This document shows, one piece after another, positions 1-8,725 of a stretch of 39,677 nucleotides of DNA. The stretch's first letter is position 1, and each line of letters begins with the position of its first letter. The notes below the pieces were generated by a model. The model was not told where the DNA came from. It worked only from the letters and a program-made list of their open reading frames with translations, and searched no databases. The translations under genes and the position numbers were made by a program. Origin of the DNA: CAVTYH01 sp963738835 (GTDB lineage Bacteria; Planctomycetota; Planctomycetia; Pirellulales; JADZDJ01); NCBI GenBank assembly GCA_963738835.1, contig CAVTYH010000008.1, positions 1 through 39,677 of the forward strand, in the 5' to 3' direction.

Positions 1-2
1 GC

Positions 3-540
3 CCCGACTCCACCGGCCTGGAATCCAGCAGCGCCAGTCCGTACTTCGTGCGGTGGCGAAACCGCATCACCGGCCCCTGGAAAACCGTCGTTTATCATCG
101 TTACCCCAAGCTCGGCTTGGTCTGCGATATCCGCAGTCATTTCATCGTGGCGGCGCGTGCCGGGCGTGGCCCGCGGCCGGACGTGGACGAGTTTCAACCC
201 TTGGTCAGGGAAGCCTTGCGTTGGATGCGGCCGGCCCGGATCAACGCCGACGCCGGGTACGACTCGGAACCCAATCATCGCTCGCGCGAGAAGAGCAAGG
301 CATTCGCACGCTCCTTCCACCCGCCATCGGTCGGCTGATGCAAATTCGTTTCGACCGTGAGGACTACCACGACCGTTGCCAGGTGGAAACCGTCGTCTCG
401 ATGCTCAAACGCCGTCAAGGGTCGCATACCTCCGGACGCAGTCCTCCCAGTCGATGCCGCGACCTGTACTTGATGGTCCTCACCCACAACGCCATGCTTC
501 TGATACTTCTCCGTGTTTTCTACAGAGCCTTGCATTGCGG
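3..540 (+). pseudogene. DDE transposase fragment (IS4/IS5-like), frameshifted
   Basis: The catalytic C-terminal half of an insertion-sequence transposase enters at the left edge. The first frame reads DSTGLESSSASPYFVRW and then INADAGYDSE, which looks like the first two acidic positions of a DDE active site. At about 275-295 homology passes to another frame (REEQGIRTLLPPAIGR, then DRCQVETVVSMLKRRQGS, then VLTHNAMLL), where the third acidic residue would be the E of QVETVVSMLKR. The N-terminus lies outside the window. Similarity fades near 540 although the frame stays open to 682. I see no clear terminal inverted repeat. It lies immediately upstream of a gene lacking its start region, so it may have caused that truncation. 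The family assignment is from recognised motifs only. Confidence 0.75.
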
Positions 541-599
541 CTTGCGAGTAGCTAACTTGTGGGGATGCGCGACTTGCCGCACTACTGACCGTTATTTGT

Positions 600-1660
600 T
601 TGCAAGGCGTTGTGCAATTGCAGGCCCAGCAGTTTTATCATCGCGTGTTCGTCACGAGCTTCGATGCGTTTGTGGATACTGATCCGTCGTTTCCGCCGAC
701 GCCGGGGAATTTCAATGGCATCATCGGTGCCGACTACAACGTGACGCTTGCGGCAGCCGGCGCGGGACTGATCGATGATTGGCAGGGCGTCGACATTGTT
801 TACCACGCCATACTTTCTACCCTCGGCAACAATGCAATTGATCGGCTCTCAATCTCGGGTCCGATTTACAACCTCCACGGTGAGTTGGTAGCACTAAACA
901 AAGCCGATTTGTGGGACGGCACAATTGCTCATTCTATTAGCTACGATGAATTTGGGAATCAAGTGGCAGGTTCATTTGCACGAGTCTGGACCGGGACCTT
1001 TGCAAACGGGACAATTTTTGGGGAACTCTCCCAGACGGAAGATTTTATGATTACGCCTGCGGATCATGGAACACTAACAGTGCTATGGGCGCAGCCGGAA
1101 TTGCAGGGGAAACGGATTTTGCGTGGGCAGGCATTTCTACCCCGGTATGCAACTCAGGAGCCCGACTCTACGGCCTTAGTCCAGCGATCCCCGGTGCCGG
1201 ACCACCGATGCTGGGCGACTTTAATCGAGATTTGAAAATCACTGCTTCAGATATTCCAGCGATGCTCAACGCCCTGAGCGATTTGAAAACGTACAAAGCA
1301 ACTTGGCAATTGACCGACCGCGACTTGCGCGAAATTGGCGACCTCAACCACGATTACAACGCCGACACCGGTACTGGCGGCGTCACCAACGCCGACATTC
1401 AGTCGCTCTTGGATTTGGTCGCCAGCGGCGGTGCCAGCGTCGCCGCTGTGTCGGCAGTCGTTGACGATACGACAGCCATTCTTCCATGCGGCTGCCAATA
1501 TCGTCAGGCCGGCGCTGCTCCGCAAGGCGTGTACGTGCCGGAACCGTCTGGCGTCGCATTGGGTTCAATCGGCATAGCACTGTTGTTGGCATCGAAGTGC
1601 AGACGACTGCGATCACCAGCGTCTTGTGGGTTGTCCGCGTCGATCCTTTTCGGAAATTAG
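600..1660 (+). pseudogene. Endostatin/DUF1554-like protein with dockerin pair and PEP-CTERM tail; no start region, frameshifted
   Basis: The first frame (600-1235) begins HRVFVTSFDAF, then RLSISGPIYNLHGELVA and FARVWTGTFANGT, the spacing I associate with the collagen-endostatin/DUF1554-type fold. Near 1080-1100 the frame shifts; the second frame (1085-1660) carries NSGARLYGLS, then two dockerin type I-like calcium loops (GDFNRDLKITASD; GDLNHDYN with VTNADIQSLLDL). It ends with VPEPSGVALG, a short hydrophobic stretch and a basic tail, the three parts of a PEP-CTERM signal recognised by exosortase. The product would be exported and cell-surface sorted. There is no signal peptide, and a stop at 549 closes the frame, so the 5' end is probably lost. 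Dockerin and PEP-CTERM calls are firm, the N-terminal domain less so. Confidence 0.65.
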
Positions 1661-1680
1661 CGCTAACAGGAAACAGGACG

Positions 1681-1744
1681 AGGCGCGAGGGGGAAGAAAA
1701 AGGGAAGAAAAAGGGTCAGAACTATTTGTTAAATAGTTCTGACC
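1681..1744. repeat. REP-like palindrome with AAAAAGGGTCAGAAC motif
   Basis: An A/G-rich lead-in with two AAAAAGGG units is followed by a perfect 14-bp inverted repeat: GGTCAGAACTATTT at 1714-1727, loop GTT, and AAATAGTTCTGACC at 1731-1744. The same motif forms the ends of the element at 8246-8469 and recurs at 8592-8606 and in degenerate form near 10115. It looks like a dispersed non-autonomous repeat, not a terminator: no gene ends immediately before it and no T-run follows the stem. Confidence 0.8.
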
Positions 1745-1832
1745 GGCTCTGTAGAATTCCCCCCCGATGCTATCTAAACTACCACCTGCTGTGGGTACGT
1801 ACAGCAGATATGGCAGTGACGAGCAAATCTCC
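1745..1832 (+). repeat. Dispersed 88-bp module, copy A
   Basis: About 80 of 88 positions match, by eye, the reverse complement of 8505-8591. The module starts GGCTCTGTAGAA and ends CAAATCTCC. Inside is the imperfect palindrome CTGCTGTGGGTACGTACAGCAG (1786-1807). From ATG at 1768 a frame reads MLSKLPPAVGTYSRYGSDEQ and stays open to the TGA at about 1914. No Shine-Dalgarno sequence precedes the ATG, so I list it as a repeat and not as a gene. The flanking 1833-2080 shows nothing else recognisable. Confidence 0.75.
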
Positions 1833-2080
1833 GCAGGCGGTGGTGCTGGCGGCTTTGGCCATGGTGCGCCGCGCTGCCGAGCTGCGATAACAATCGTGGT
1901 TAGGGGCGTCATATGACTGTCTCCTCGAAGTACACTGCGAGTAACACCAGTCCTGCCGATATATTCGCTGCTAATCTGCAAATCTTGGGCAGCAGAACGG
2001 GTGCAGCGTCAACAGGCACAATTATCAGATGGCATAGCCAGAGATCGACCGTCAAGCAGTTCAACGCTCTCGGCCAGCAA

Positions 2081-3238
2081 TCACTGAGGATAAGGGCCGT
2101 TGAATACCTTGCGGGAGCGATATTCGCGGTAGCTCGACGAGTAAGGAATAGCGGCAGTTGTCAGCCAGCCCGCTTTTGGCCCGCGAATCTGGTAGCCCTC
2201 CAGCCAAATGTAACTGTCGATACCACGGGCGTAGATTTCCGCGGCGTACGGTGGACTATTGCTGTCCAAACCGGGGGGCCAGGCATGCCCATGGAAATAA
2301 CATTCAGGCCAGCTTTCAGGTTCTTGGGGCGGCATCAGCCCATCGACGATTTTCGGCTTGATCTCCTTACCGGCGGCTTCAAAATACGCGGCTACGGAAT
2401 GGCCACCGGTTGCTGCGCACCACCGCACGTTGCCGAAGCGCGTGCGGCCGGCGTTGCGAAAGATGGCGCCAATCATATCGGTGGCACGCACGCAGTCCAA
2501 TTTTTTTTGCTCCAAGGCATCCCGCAGCGTGAACGTCACGCCGTAGTTTGCCGGATCGTAAAATCGATTTGTCCACCGGCACGCATCCATCAGGGCCTGC
2601 AAATCGGTTTCGGAATTGCCAATCTCGTTGGCAGCATGCAACAATTCGGGTTGGAATCGGTCGGCCCATTCCAAACCGGCAAAGGAGTGCCCGCGGTACA
2701 TGATGACGCTCATCAGTTCGCCCACCGTGGCGTGTGAGTTCACCTGATCGAATTTCTTCAGCACGGTACACAGATAGTCGGCAGTGTCGGCATTCGTCGC
2801 TCGATACAGCATGTTCGCCAGGTAGCTATGCTCGTACGGCGTGCAGGCAGCTTGGTCCCACGTCTTTTGATTGACAGGCGAAAGTGCGGTTCTGAGCTTG
2901 AGGAAAATTTCACGCAGCGTCGGCACCATCCACAGTGAATCGGGGGTGGGTGCTTGATTTGTCGCAATTGCGATCGTTCGATCGATGGGCATGGAAAACA
3001 GTCGTTCTGCCTGTCGTTCCACCTCCAAGTAATTGCCGACGCCATTCAAACTCAGCACGCCCGCGGGAAACCAGCTGATGGTGCTCCGAGGATCATACGT
3101 CGCTCCACGTGTATCGGCCTGGGCAAAAAGAGGCGTACAATCGCACTGAAACTCGATGCGCCGTAAGATGGTTTTGCACCAGGAATCCAAGCCAGCGATG
3201 CAGGTCATCCAACGAGAAGGTGGCAGCCGCCAACTCAC
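2081..3238 (-). CDS. Transglutaminase-like cysteine protein, probably the C-terminal part of a split gene
   Basis: The C-terminal half has a transglutaminase-like triad: Cys249 in KKLDCVRATDM, His280 in CAATGGHSVAAYFE and Asp299 in PKIVDGLMPP. Transglutaminase-fold proteins of bacteria are usually cysteine proteases or cyclising enzymes; the substrate here is unknown. The stretch before it (residues about 70-240) is helical and unrecognised. The first 50 or so codons overlap the C-terminus of the upstream membrane ORF in another frame and look like shadow sequence. Believable coding starts near RIEFQCDCTPLFAQADT, so a single indel near 3150-3165 would fuse the two into a protein of about 715 residues. 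An independent overlapping gene is the alternative. Confidence 0.6.
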   Translation of the reverse strand: MSWRLPPSRWMTCIAGLDSWCKTILRRIEFQCDCTPLFAQADTRGATYDPRSTISWFPAGVLSLNGVGNYLEVERQAERLFSMPIDRTIAIATNQAPTPDSLWMVPTLREIFLKLRTALSPVNQKTWDQAACTPYEHSYLANMLYRATNADTADYLCTVLKKFDQVNSHATVGELMSVIMYRGHSFAGLEWADRFQPELLHAANEIGNSETDLQALMDACRWTNRFYDPANYGVTFTLRDALEQKKLDCVRATDMIGAIFRNAGRTRFGNVRWCAATGGHSVAAYFEAAGKEIKPKIVDGLMPPQEPESWPECYFHGHAWPPGLDSNSPPYAAEIYARGIDSYIWLEGYQIRGPKAGWLTTAAIPYSSSYREYRSRKVFNGPYPQ

Positions 3239-4235
3239 CGGCCCAGCGCTTGATAGCCGCCAAATTCTTCGCGGCCACCGCTTGATCGAGCTCCGTCAGG
3301 CAGTAGCTAGGCCAATCTCCGCGGTCCGAAAAGCCAACCGGACCAATGTTCTTTGGCAAGCTAGTCCACGTGTTGGCTAACTCGTAAAACAGTTGCGACT
3401 TTTCGGCCAGTTGGTGGGCCCGGTCGGCCGCCAATTCATTAACAGCCGAAGTGTTTTCCAGGAATTTTTTTAGCCGTCCCTGATGCCAGGCCAAATCTTG
3501 CTGGGCAGATTTAAATTCTTGGCGATCGAAGAAATAAATCGTGGCGATTGTCGTGCCTGGACCGCCATTCAGGTCGCCGTGATTGTTGGGCACCGTATCC
3601 TTGATATCGCCAGTATGAACGATATCAACGCAGCTGGGGCCGTTTGGATCGCGGCTGCCCAATAGCACCGGTCGACTCGACTTCAGGCATTCGTCCAGCA
3701 AGGCAGCCAACTCCGGCAGCGCACCGGTCGGCTTCGTTGCCGCTAGTGGCGTTGAAGAGTGCTGATGGGCTTCCAGGCGCTGGCCAGGCCATTGGCGCTG
3801 CACTAACCCTCCGGCAATCACCAAGACACAACCCAGGCCGATTGCCGCGGCTACCATGCGGTTGATTCCCAGAAAAACCGGCGCGACGATGTGATGAGTT
3901 TTCAAATAAGAAAGCAGCGTGCAGAGTACAAGATAAACGCCGAACTTTATGCTGCCGTTCCATAAGGCGTTCACCAACGGCATCCGGTCAATTAATTCGA
4001 CCGAGATTCCAGTCGCCGCCGCGGCCACACACATCAGCATTCCAGCCCGGCGATCCCAAAACCAAACTGCCGCCGACACCGGGGCCAGATAAAAGAGGGT
4101 GAAGGAGACGTCCTTCCCCGTTACATAGTCGAGCACTCCGACCACAACCAGCAAAAAGACCGACAGCGCACCGGCCGTCCAGCGCGAATCGTGCAACCAT
4201 TGCAGACTGTACCGACCATTACTTTGCTTGTACAT
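3093..4235 (-). CDS. Multi-TM membrane protein, N-terminal part of probable membrane-transglutaminase fusion
   Basis: Residues about 15-120 hold several membrane segments around LFYLAPVSAAVWFWDRRAG and SIKFGVYLVLCTLLSYL, the architecture found in front of many GGDEF and histidine-kinase proteins. A further TM (about 130-155) is followed by a soluble region ending in helical LDDLHRWLGFLVQNHLTA. I see no GGDEF, kinase or other output motif in this frame. The last 20 or so residues (after NHLTAHR) look non-homologous, consistent with a frameshift into the transglutaminase-like ORF downstream. It would be an inner-membrane protein with a soluble catalytic C-terminus. The function is not assigned. 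Confidence 0.6.
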   Translation of the reverse strand: MYKQSNGRYSLQWLHDSRWTAGALSVFLLVVVGVLDYVTGKDVSFTLFYLAPVSAAVWFWDRRAGMLMCVAAAATGISVELIDRMPLVNALWNGSIKFGVYLVLCTLLSYLKTHHIVAPVFLGINRMVAAAIGLGCVLVIAGGLVQRQWPGQRLEAHQHSSTPLAATKPTGALPELAALLDECLKSSRPVLLGSRDPNGPSCVDIVHTGDIKDTVPNNHGDLNGGPGTTIATIYFFDRQEFKSAQQDLAWHQGRLKKFLENTSAVNELAADRAHQLAEKSQLFYELANTWTSLPKNIGPVGFSDRGDWPSYCLTELDQAVAAKNLAAIKRWAGELAAATFSLDDLHRWLGFLVQNHLTAHRVSVRLYASFCPGRYTWSDV

Positions 4236-4619
4236 GAAACGACGACAAACAAAGGCCTACTTCCACTGCTCCATCCGTGCCGCTCTTCCGTTCCGCCTGT
4301 TCCCGAAAACCGCACTGTTCGTTCTCCAGCATAATCTCCAGCTTGCTGCTTGGGTATAGATGCGTCGAAATGCTCGCCGAAGTTTCGGGAGATTATTCGG
4401 CAGTCAAGCCCACAAGTGCGCAGAGACCCAACCATTTAACCCCGCGCATAGCGCGAAGTTTCCTCCGTATATACCGCAGAATTCATTTTGGTGGAGACAG
4501 GGGCTCAACCACAAGCGTAGAGATCGCGCACAGATTTTGTTCACGGTCCCGGTATTTTTTTCTGACCCAAGCGTTGGGACAAGTTGACTTCGACAGCACA
4601 GCGCCTACAAAAAGGTAAA
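4236..4619. other. Gene-free stretch between membrane protein and tRNA
   Basis: Short open frames exist on both strands but show no ribosome binding site, family motif or coding-like composition. It should contain the divergent or upstream promoter of the membrane protein gene and sequence downstream of the tRNA. No strong terminator hairpin was found. Confidence 0.4.
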
Positions 4620-4693
<74 letters not shown>

Positions 4694-4743
4694 GTAGCTC
4701 AAATGATGGACGAAAAAGGCTAGTCATGGAAGAGGCGCGGCGA

Positions 4744-6649
4744 CTATTCCACCGTCACGCTCTTGGCCAGGTTGCGGGGCTTATCGACATCGCAGCCACG
4801 CAAAACGGCGATGTGGTAGGCCAGCAATTGCAGCGGTATGGCAGTGATGATGGGCTGCAGAAAGTCTTCGACATCGGGCACGCGGATCACGTCGTCGGCC
4901 AACGATGCCACACGGCTGTCGCTTTCAGTGATCACCGCGATGACCGGGCCGCCACGGGCTTTGATCTCTTCCAGGTTCGACATCACCTTCTCGTAAACTT
5001 GCCCGTGCGGAATGATGAACACACTGGGCGTGTGCTCGTCGACCAGCGCGATGGGGCCGTGTTTCATTTCGGCCGACGGATAGCCTTCGGCATGAATATA
5101 GCTGATCTCTTTCAGCTTTAAGGCGCTTCTAGCGCCGTCGGAAAATTGTATTGCCGGCCGAGGTACAAGAAGTTGGTGCAATGCGCGTACTTGGCGGCGA
5201 TTTGACGCACCGCGTTATTGCATTCCAAGGCTTGTTTGACCCGTTCCGGCAGTTCCAGCATCTGGTCGATGATGCGCATGCCTGCGCCGTAGCTGAGATG
5301 ACGAATGCGGCCGAAATACAGGCCAAGCATTGCCAAGGTCAAAACTTGCGACGTAAAAGCTTTGGTCGATGCCACGCCAATTTCGGGTCCCGCGTGCAGA
5401 TAAATGCCGCCGTCGGCCTCCTGGGCAATTGTGCTGCCCACCACGTTGCAGATTGCCAGCGTTGGATGTCCTTTGCGTTTCACTTCCCGCAGTGCCGCCA
5501 GAGTGTCGGCGGTTTCTCCGCTTTGCGTAATGGCGAACAGCAGCGTGTCGCGCTCTAGCGGCGGATTGCGGTAGCGCAATTCGCTGGCGTATTCTACTTC
5601 CACTGGAATCCGGGCGAATTCTTCAATCAGGTATTCGCCCACCATGGCAGCGTGCCAACTGGTGCCGCAGGCCGTGAGGATCAATCGATTCACCTGCCGC
5701 AACTGCTGCGGAGCGAGATTCAATCCGCCGAAGACCGCAGTGGCTTCCTCGCGATCAAGCCGTCCACGCATTGCATTTTGCAGCGATTCCGGCTGCTCGA
5801 AGATTTCCTTGAGCATGTAATGCGGATAGCCGCCGAGTTGCACATCGGCGGCATTAATTTCCAAAGCCCGCACACGATGTTTCACCTGACCCTGATCGCG
5901 GTGAATCACCCGCAACGAGTTGGCGGTGACAACAGCCAGTTCGTGATCGGCAAGATAAACAATCCGCTTGGTGTGGCCGACCAGCGGTGACGCGTCGCTG
6001 GCGACAAAATGTTCGTCGTCGCCGACGCCCACCACCAAGGGGCTGCCGAGCCGAGCGGCAATAATGACGTCGGGATGATCGCGGAACAAAATCGCCAATC
6101 CATAGGTTCCGCGCAATTGGGCCAATGCTTCCTGGACCGCGCGGACCAACGTTTGATGGGGATCAGGAATTTCCTGCGCCTTGGCCGATTTACCGCCAGT
6201 GTTCTTTCCGTTGGATTCGGCGGACGATTGCTTTTCGAGGCAACTGGCAATCAAATGGGCAATGATCTCGGTATCGGTCGCGCTGCGGAAAATGTAGCCT
6301 TCGCTTTCTAGCTGTTCTTTGAGTGCGCAAAGTTTTCAATGACGCCGTTGTGGACGACGGCCAGAATGTGCTCGCCCCCCAGGTGTGGATGGGCATTCAC
6401 GTCGGTTGGCGCACCATGGGTGGCCCAACGTGTGTGGCCAATGCCAATGGCGCCGCGAGCCGGCATTTGGGAAAGCTTCTCTTCCAGCGAATCGATCCGT
6501 CCGGCGGTCTTTACCACGACCAACTTGCCCTCGGGGGTAACCGTTACCACGCCGGAGCTGTCGTAGCCACGGTACTCCAGGCGGTGCAGACCTTCCATGA
6601 GAAAATCGACCGCCTCATGCTGACCGACGTATCCAACAATGCCGCACAT
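4744..6649 (-). CDS. glmS: Glutamine-fructose-6-phosphate aminotransferase (frameshifted in two places)
   Basis: GlmS converts fructose-6-phosphate and glutamine to glucosamine-6-phosphate, the first step to UDP-GlcNAc for peptidoglycan and lipid A-type lipids. The first fragment (6649-6308) starts MCGIVGYVG with the Cys2 nucleophile and continues RLEYRGYDSSGV and HTRWATHG. The second (to 5118) holds the first SIS domain (LTACGTSWHAAMVGEYLIEE, ITQSGETADTLAALREVK). The third (to 4744) continues LKLKEISYIHAEGYPSAEMK and ends DKPRNLAKSVTVE, the typical terminus. Single-base losses near 6325 (after VIENFA) and 5126 (FPTALEG to ALKLKE) explain the frames. Total is about 635 residues against roughly 600 for the family; the excess is a KQSSAESNGKNTGGKSAKA insert in the glutaminase domain. 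An essential enzyme broken twice suggests sequence error. Confidence 0.93.
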
Positions 6650-6744
6650 GCACGAACTCCCAGATTGGGGTTGCCGTTTGTATATCTTGTTAGTTTACCA
6701 TGTTGCAGACGATCCTTCGATGCGAAAGATTACAGACCCAGCCC

Positions 6745-7551
6745 ATGTCAAACCACCAGAATTCTAGGTTGCACAGCCAGATTGTCATCCCGGCCCGGCT
6801 GGCTTCGACTCGCCTGCCGCGGAAACTGCTGCTGGCGGAGACGGGCAAACCGCTCATTCAACACACCTACGAAGCCGCTGGAAGGGCTCGGCGGGCTGGC
6901 GCGGTTTGTGTGGCGGCCGACAGCGAAGAAATTGCGACCGTCGTTCGCGGTTTTGGCGGACAGGTGTTTTTGACGAGTCCCGATTGCGCCAGCGGCACCG
7001 ATCGGATTGCCGAAGTCGCGCCGAAATTGGGAAACGTTGACGTAATTGTGAACGTGCAGGGAGACGAGCCGGAACTATCTGGCGCTGCGATCGATTTGGT
7101 GGTCGACCTGTTGGAGTGGCATTCATCAGCACAAATGGCAACACTGGCCACGCCGATTCGATCGAAAGAAAAGCTCGTTGACCCGGCCTGCGTGAAGGTG
7201 GTAATGGCAGCGCTTGAAAGCAGTGGCGATAAGCCGCCAGCATCCCGAGCCCTGTACTTCAGTCGGGCGGCAATTCCGCACGCGCAGGAATGGAACGAAA
7301 ATCTCCTGACCGCTGACCCGCCTCATTTCTTCCAGCATCTTGGGCTCTACGCCTATCGGCGAGATTTCATATTGCGACTCGCCCAACTGCCGCGTACGCC
7401 GCTGGAGAAACTTGAAAACTTGGAGCAACTTCGCGTGTTAGAAAATGGCTGCGAAATTCTCGTCGGCATCGTGGATGAGCCGACCATCGGCATCGACACC
7501 CCGGCCGATTATGCGGCATTTGTCGAAAGATATCACGCGACAAGGCAATGA
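6745..7551 (+). CDS. kdsB: 3-deoxy-manno-octulosonate cytidylyltransferase (CMP-Kdo synthetase)
   Basis: This cytosolic enzyme activates Kdo with CTP for lipopolysaccharide core assembly. Family motifs are in order: IPARLASTRLPRKLL near the N-terminus, SGTDRIAEV, NVQGDEPEL, HLGLYAYRRDFILRL, TPLEKLENLEQLRVLENG and IGIDTPADY at the end. The start at 6745 (MSNHQNSRLHSQIVIP) gives 268 residues, close to the usual 245-260; an upstream ATG at 6700 would add 15 unconserved residues. No strong ribosome binding site is visible. It is divergent from glmS with 95 nt between the starts. Its presence implies a Kdo-containing outer membrane. Confidence 0.95.
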   Translation: MSNHQNSRLHSQIVIPARLASTRLPRKLLLAETGKPLIQHTYEAAGRARRAGAVCVAADSEEIATVVRGFGGQVFLTSPDCASGTDRIAEVAPKLGNVDVIVNVQGDEPELSGAAIDLVVDLLEWHSSAQMATLATPIRSKEKLVDPACVKVVMAALESSGDKPPASRALYFSRAAIPHAQEWNENLLTADPPHFFQHLGLYAYRRDFILRLAQLPRTPLEKLENLEQLRVLENGCEILVGIVDEPTIGIDTPADYAAFVERYHATRQ

Positions 7552-7621
7552 ACCCGGTGTGAGCGGTAGCGCAAAAGCCTGACGTACGGGAATCTCACCC
7601 GGGAGACTTGCCGGAGCCCGG

Positions 7622-7646
7622 CGCAGAATCGACAATAGATTCTGCG
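7622..7646. repeat. Hairpin downstream of kdsB
   Basis: Perfect 9-bp inverted repeat CGCAGAATC / GATTCTGCG around the loop GACAATA, 70 nt past the kdsB stop. The T-run (7667-7672) is 20 nt beyond the stem, so it is not a canonical rho-independent terminator. It may still mark the end of the kdsB transcript. Confidence 0.5.
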
Positions 7647-7726
7647 GTGTTCGTCCTAGAGGCCGCTTTTTTCGCAGCGTCATTCTGCCAGCATAACTAG
7701 CCAATTGCATAACTGGAGAATCCGTC

Positions 7727-8212
7727 ATGAATCGTGCTTTCAGAGTTCGCCCAACGGCAGCTTTCTTGTTCGCTGTGTTATCGGCGTTGTTTGCGACTGC
7801 TTCCTACGCCGCCGATCCTCCCAAGGAAGATGCAAAGAAAGATGCCAAGCCGGAATTGAAGATCATCAAACCGGAAGAGGCCAAGGACCATGAAGGGGAA
7901 GTCGTCATCGTCGAATTCAAGATTGTCGACGGCCGCGAAATCGACAAAGGCGTTTGCTTTTTGAATTCAACGACCGACCGCCAGGATCCCAAGCGATTTA
8001 CTGCCTTTATCACAGGCAAGGGCTTGAAAAAATTCAAAGAAGATCCGAAGACCGAAAAACCGGCCGACTTATTTAAGGGCAAAAAGGTCCAAGTAACCGG
8101 CGCCATCAAAACCTTCAACAAACAGTACGAAATCGAAATCGATTCTCCCGATCAGATCAAAATTCTCGACGAGGAAAAGAAAGACGACACGAAGGCTGAA
8201 AAGAAGTCGTGA
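7727..8212 (+). CDS. Small exported OB-fold-like protein
   Basis: The 161-residue product has a clear signal peptide (MNRAFRVRPTAAFLFAVLSA, cleavage after ASYA). A charged linker follows, then about 90 residues (IIKPEEAKDHEGEVVIVEFK to QYEIEIDSPDQIKIL) whose strand pattern and FKGKKVQVTGAIKTFNKQYE segment resemble exported OB-fold domains of the nucleic-acid-binding-like type. The tail is Lys/Glu/Asp-rich. GGAG at 7714-7717 is a good ribosome binding site for the ATG at 7727. The role is unknown; the protein is probably periplasmic. The fold is inferred from motifs, not searched. Confidence 0.8.
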   Translation: MNRAFRVRPTAAFLFAVLSALFATASYAADPPKEDAKKDAKPELKIIKPEEAKDHEGEVVIVEFKIVDGREIDKGVCFLNSTTDRQDPKRFTAFITGKGLKKFKEDPKTEKPADLFKGKKVQVTGAIKTFNKQYEIEIDSPDQIKILDEEKKDDTKAEKKS

Positions 8213-8245
8213 TGTGCTTGCCACCCTCGTTTTCCGGTTTTTCAG

Positions 8246-8469
8246 AAAAAGGGGTCAGAACGATTTGATTGGCGGGGTGGCCCCGGACAAATGTCCGCTC
8301 CGGCGCAGCCGCAAGAGGTTTGGGCAAGATTTGGAATTGCCGGTTAGGTCACACCTGTTTACGCCCCTTGCCGCTGGCGCGATCCCGACACGGCTATCGC
8401 CTTTGTCGGGGCCACCCGCGTAATCGTCCTCCGACCCCTGAGGGCATAAAATAGTTCTGACCCTTTTTT
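8246..8469. repeat. MITE-like element with GGGTCAGAAC terminal inverted repeats
   Basis: The left end AAAAAGGGGTCAGAACGATTT (8246-8266) is mirrored by AAATAGTTCTGACCCTTTTTT (8449-8469), a near-perfect inverted repeat. Nested inside, GGGTGGCCCCGGACAA (8275-8290) pairs with TTGTCGGGGCCACCC (8403-8417) with one bulge, and CCCGACA (8384-8390) can pair alternatively with TGTCGGG (8404-8410). There is no credible coding. A non-autonomous mobile element is the simplest reading; its transposase is not in this window. Confidence 0.75.
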
Positions 8470-8504
8470 GCTTCATCTTCAAGGCCGTCGCGGTCACTGC
8501 CACC

Positions 8505-8591
8505 GGAGATTTGCTTGTCACCGCCATATCTACTGTACGTACCTACAGCAGGTGGTAGTTTAGCTAGCATCGAGGAGATTTCTACAGAGCC
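8505..8591 (-). repeat. Dispersed 88-bp module, copy B
   Basis: The minus strand runs from GGCTCTGTAGAA to CAAATCTCC and matches copy A at 1745-1832. The micro-ORF reads MLAKLPPAVGTYSRYGGDKQ, and the palindrome (CTGCTGTAGGTACGTACAGTAG) keeps its stem with one G-U in place of G-C. It is preceded on the minus strand by AAAAGGGGTCAGAAC (8592-8606), whereas copy A is preceded by the reverse-orientation motif. The remaining 8592-8725 holds no gene. Confidence 0.75.
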
Positions 8592-8725
8592 GTTCTGACC
8601 CCTTTTCTTTCTAATAAAAAAGCTGTGCCATTTTATACGCATTAGTCATTTTCTTCGTTGATCATCGCAGTGAGTCACTTTATAATAATGAGCACATTCC
8701 CCTTTCGTGCCAAGGGTTTCCGATT

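Noticed and set aside
1613..1981. 122-residue minus-strand frame
   Set aside because: It is the opposite strand of the repeat cluster and lacks a ribosome binding site.
7557..7726. Riboswitch or rho-independent terminator between kdsB and the OB-like gene
   Set aside because: A good hairpin exists at 7622-7646, but the T-run is 20 nt away and no known riboswitch core is seen.
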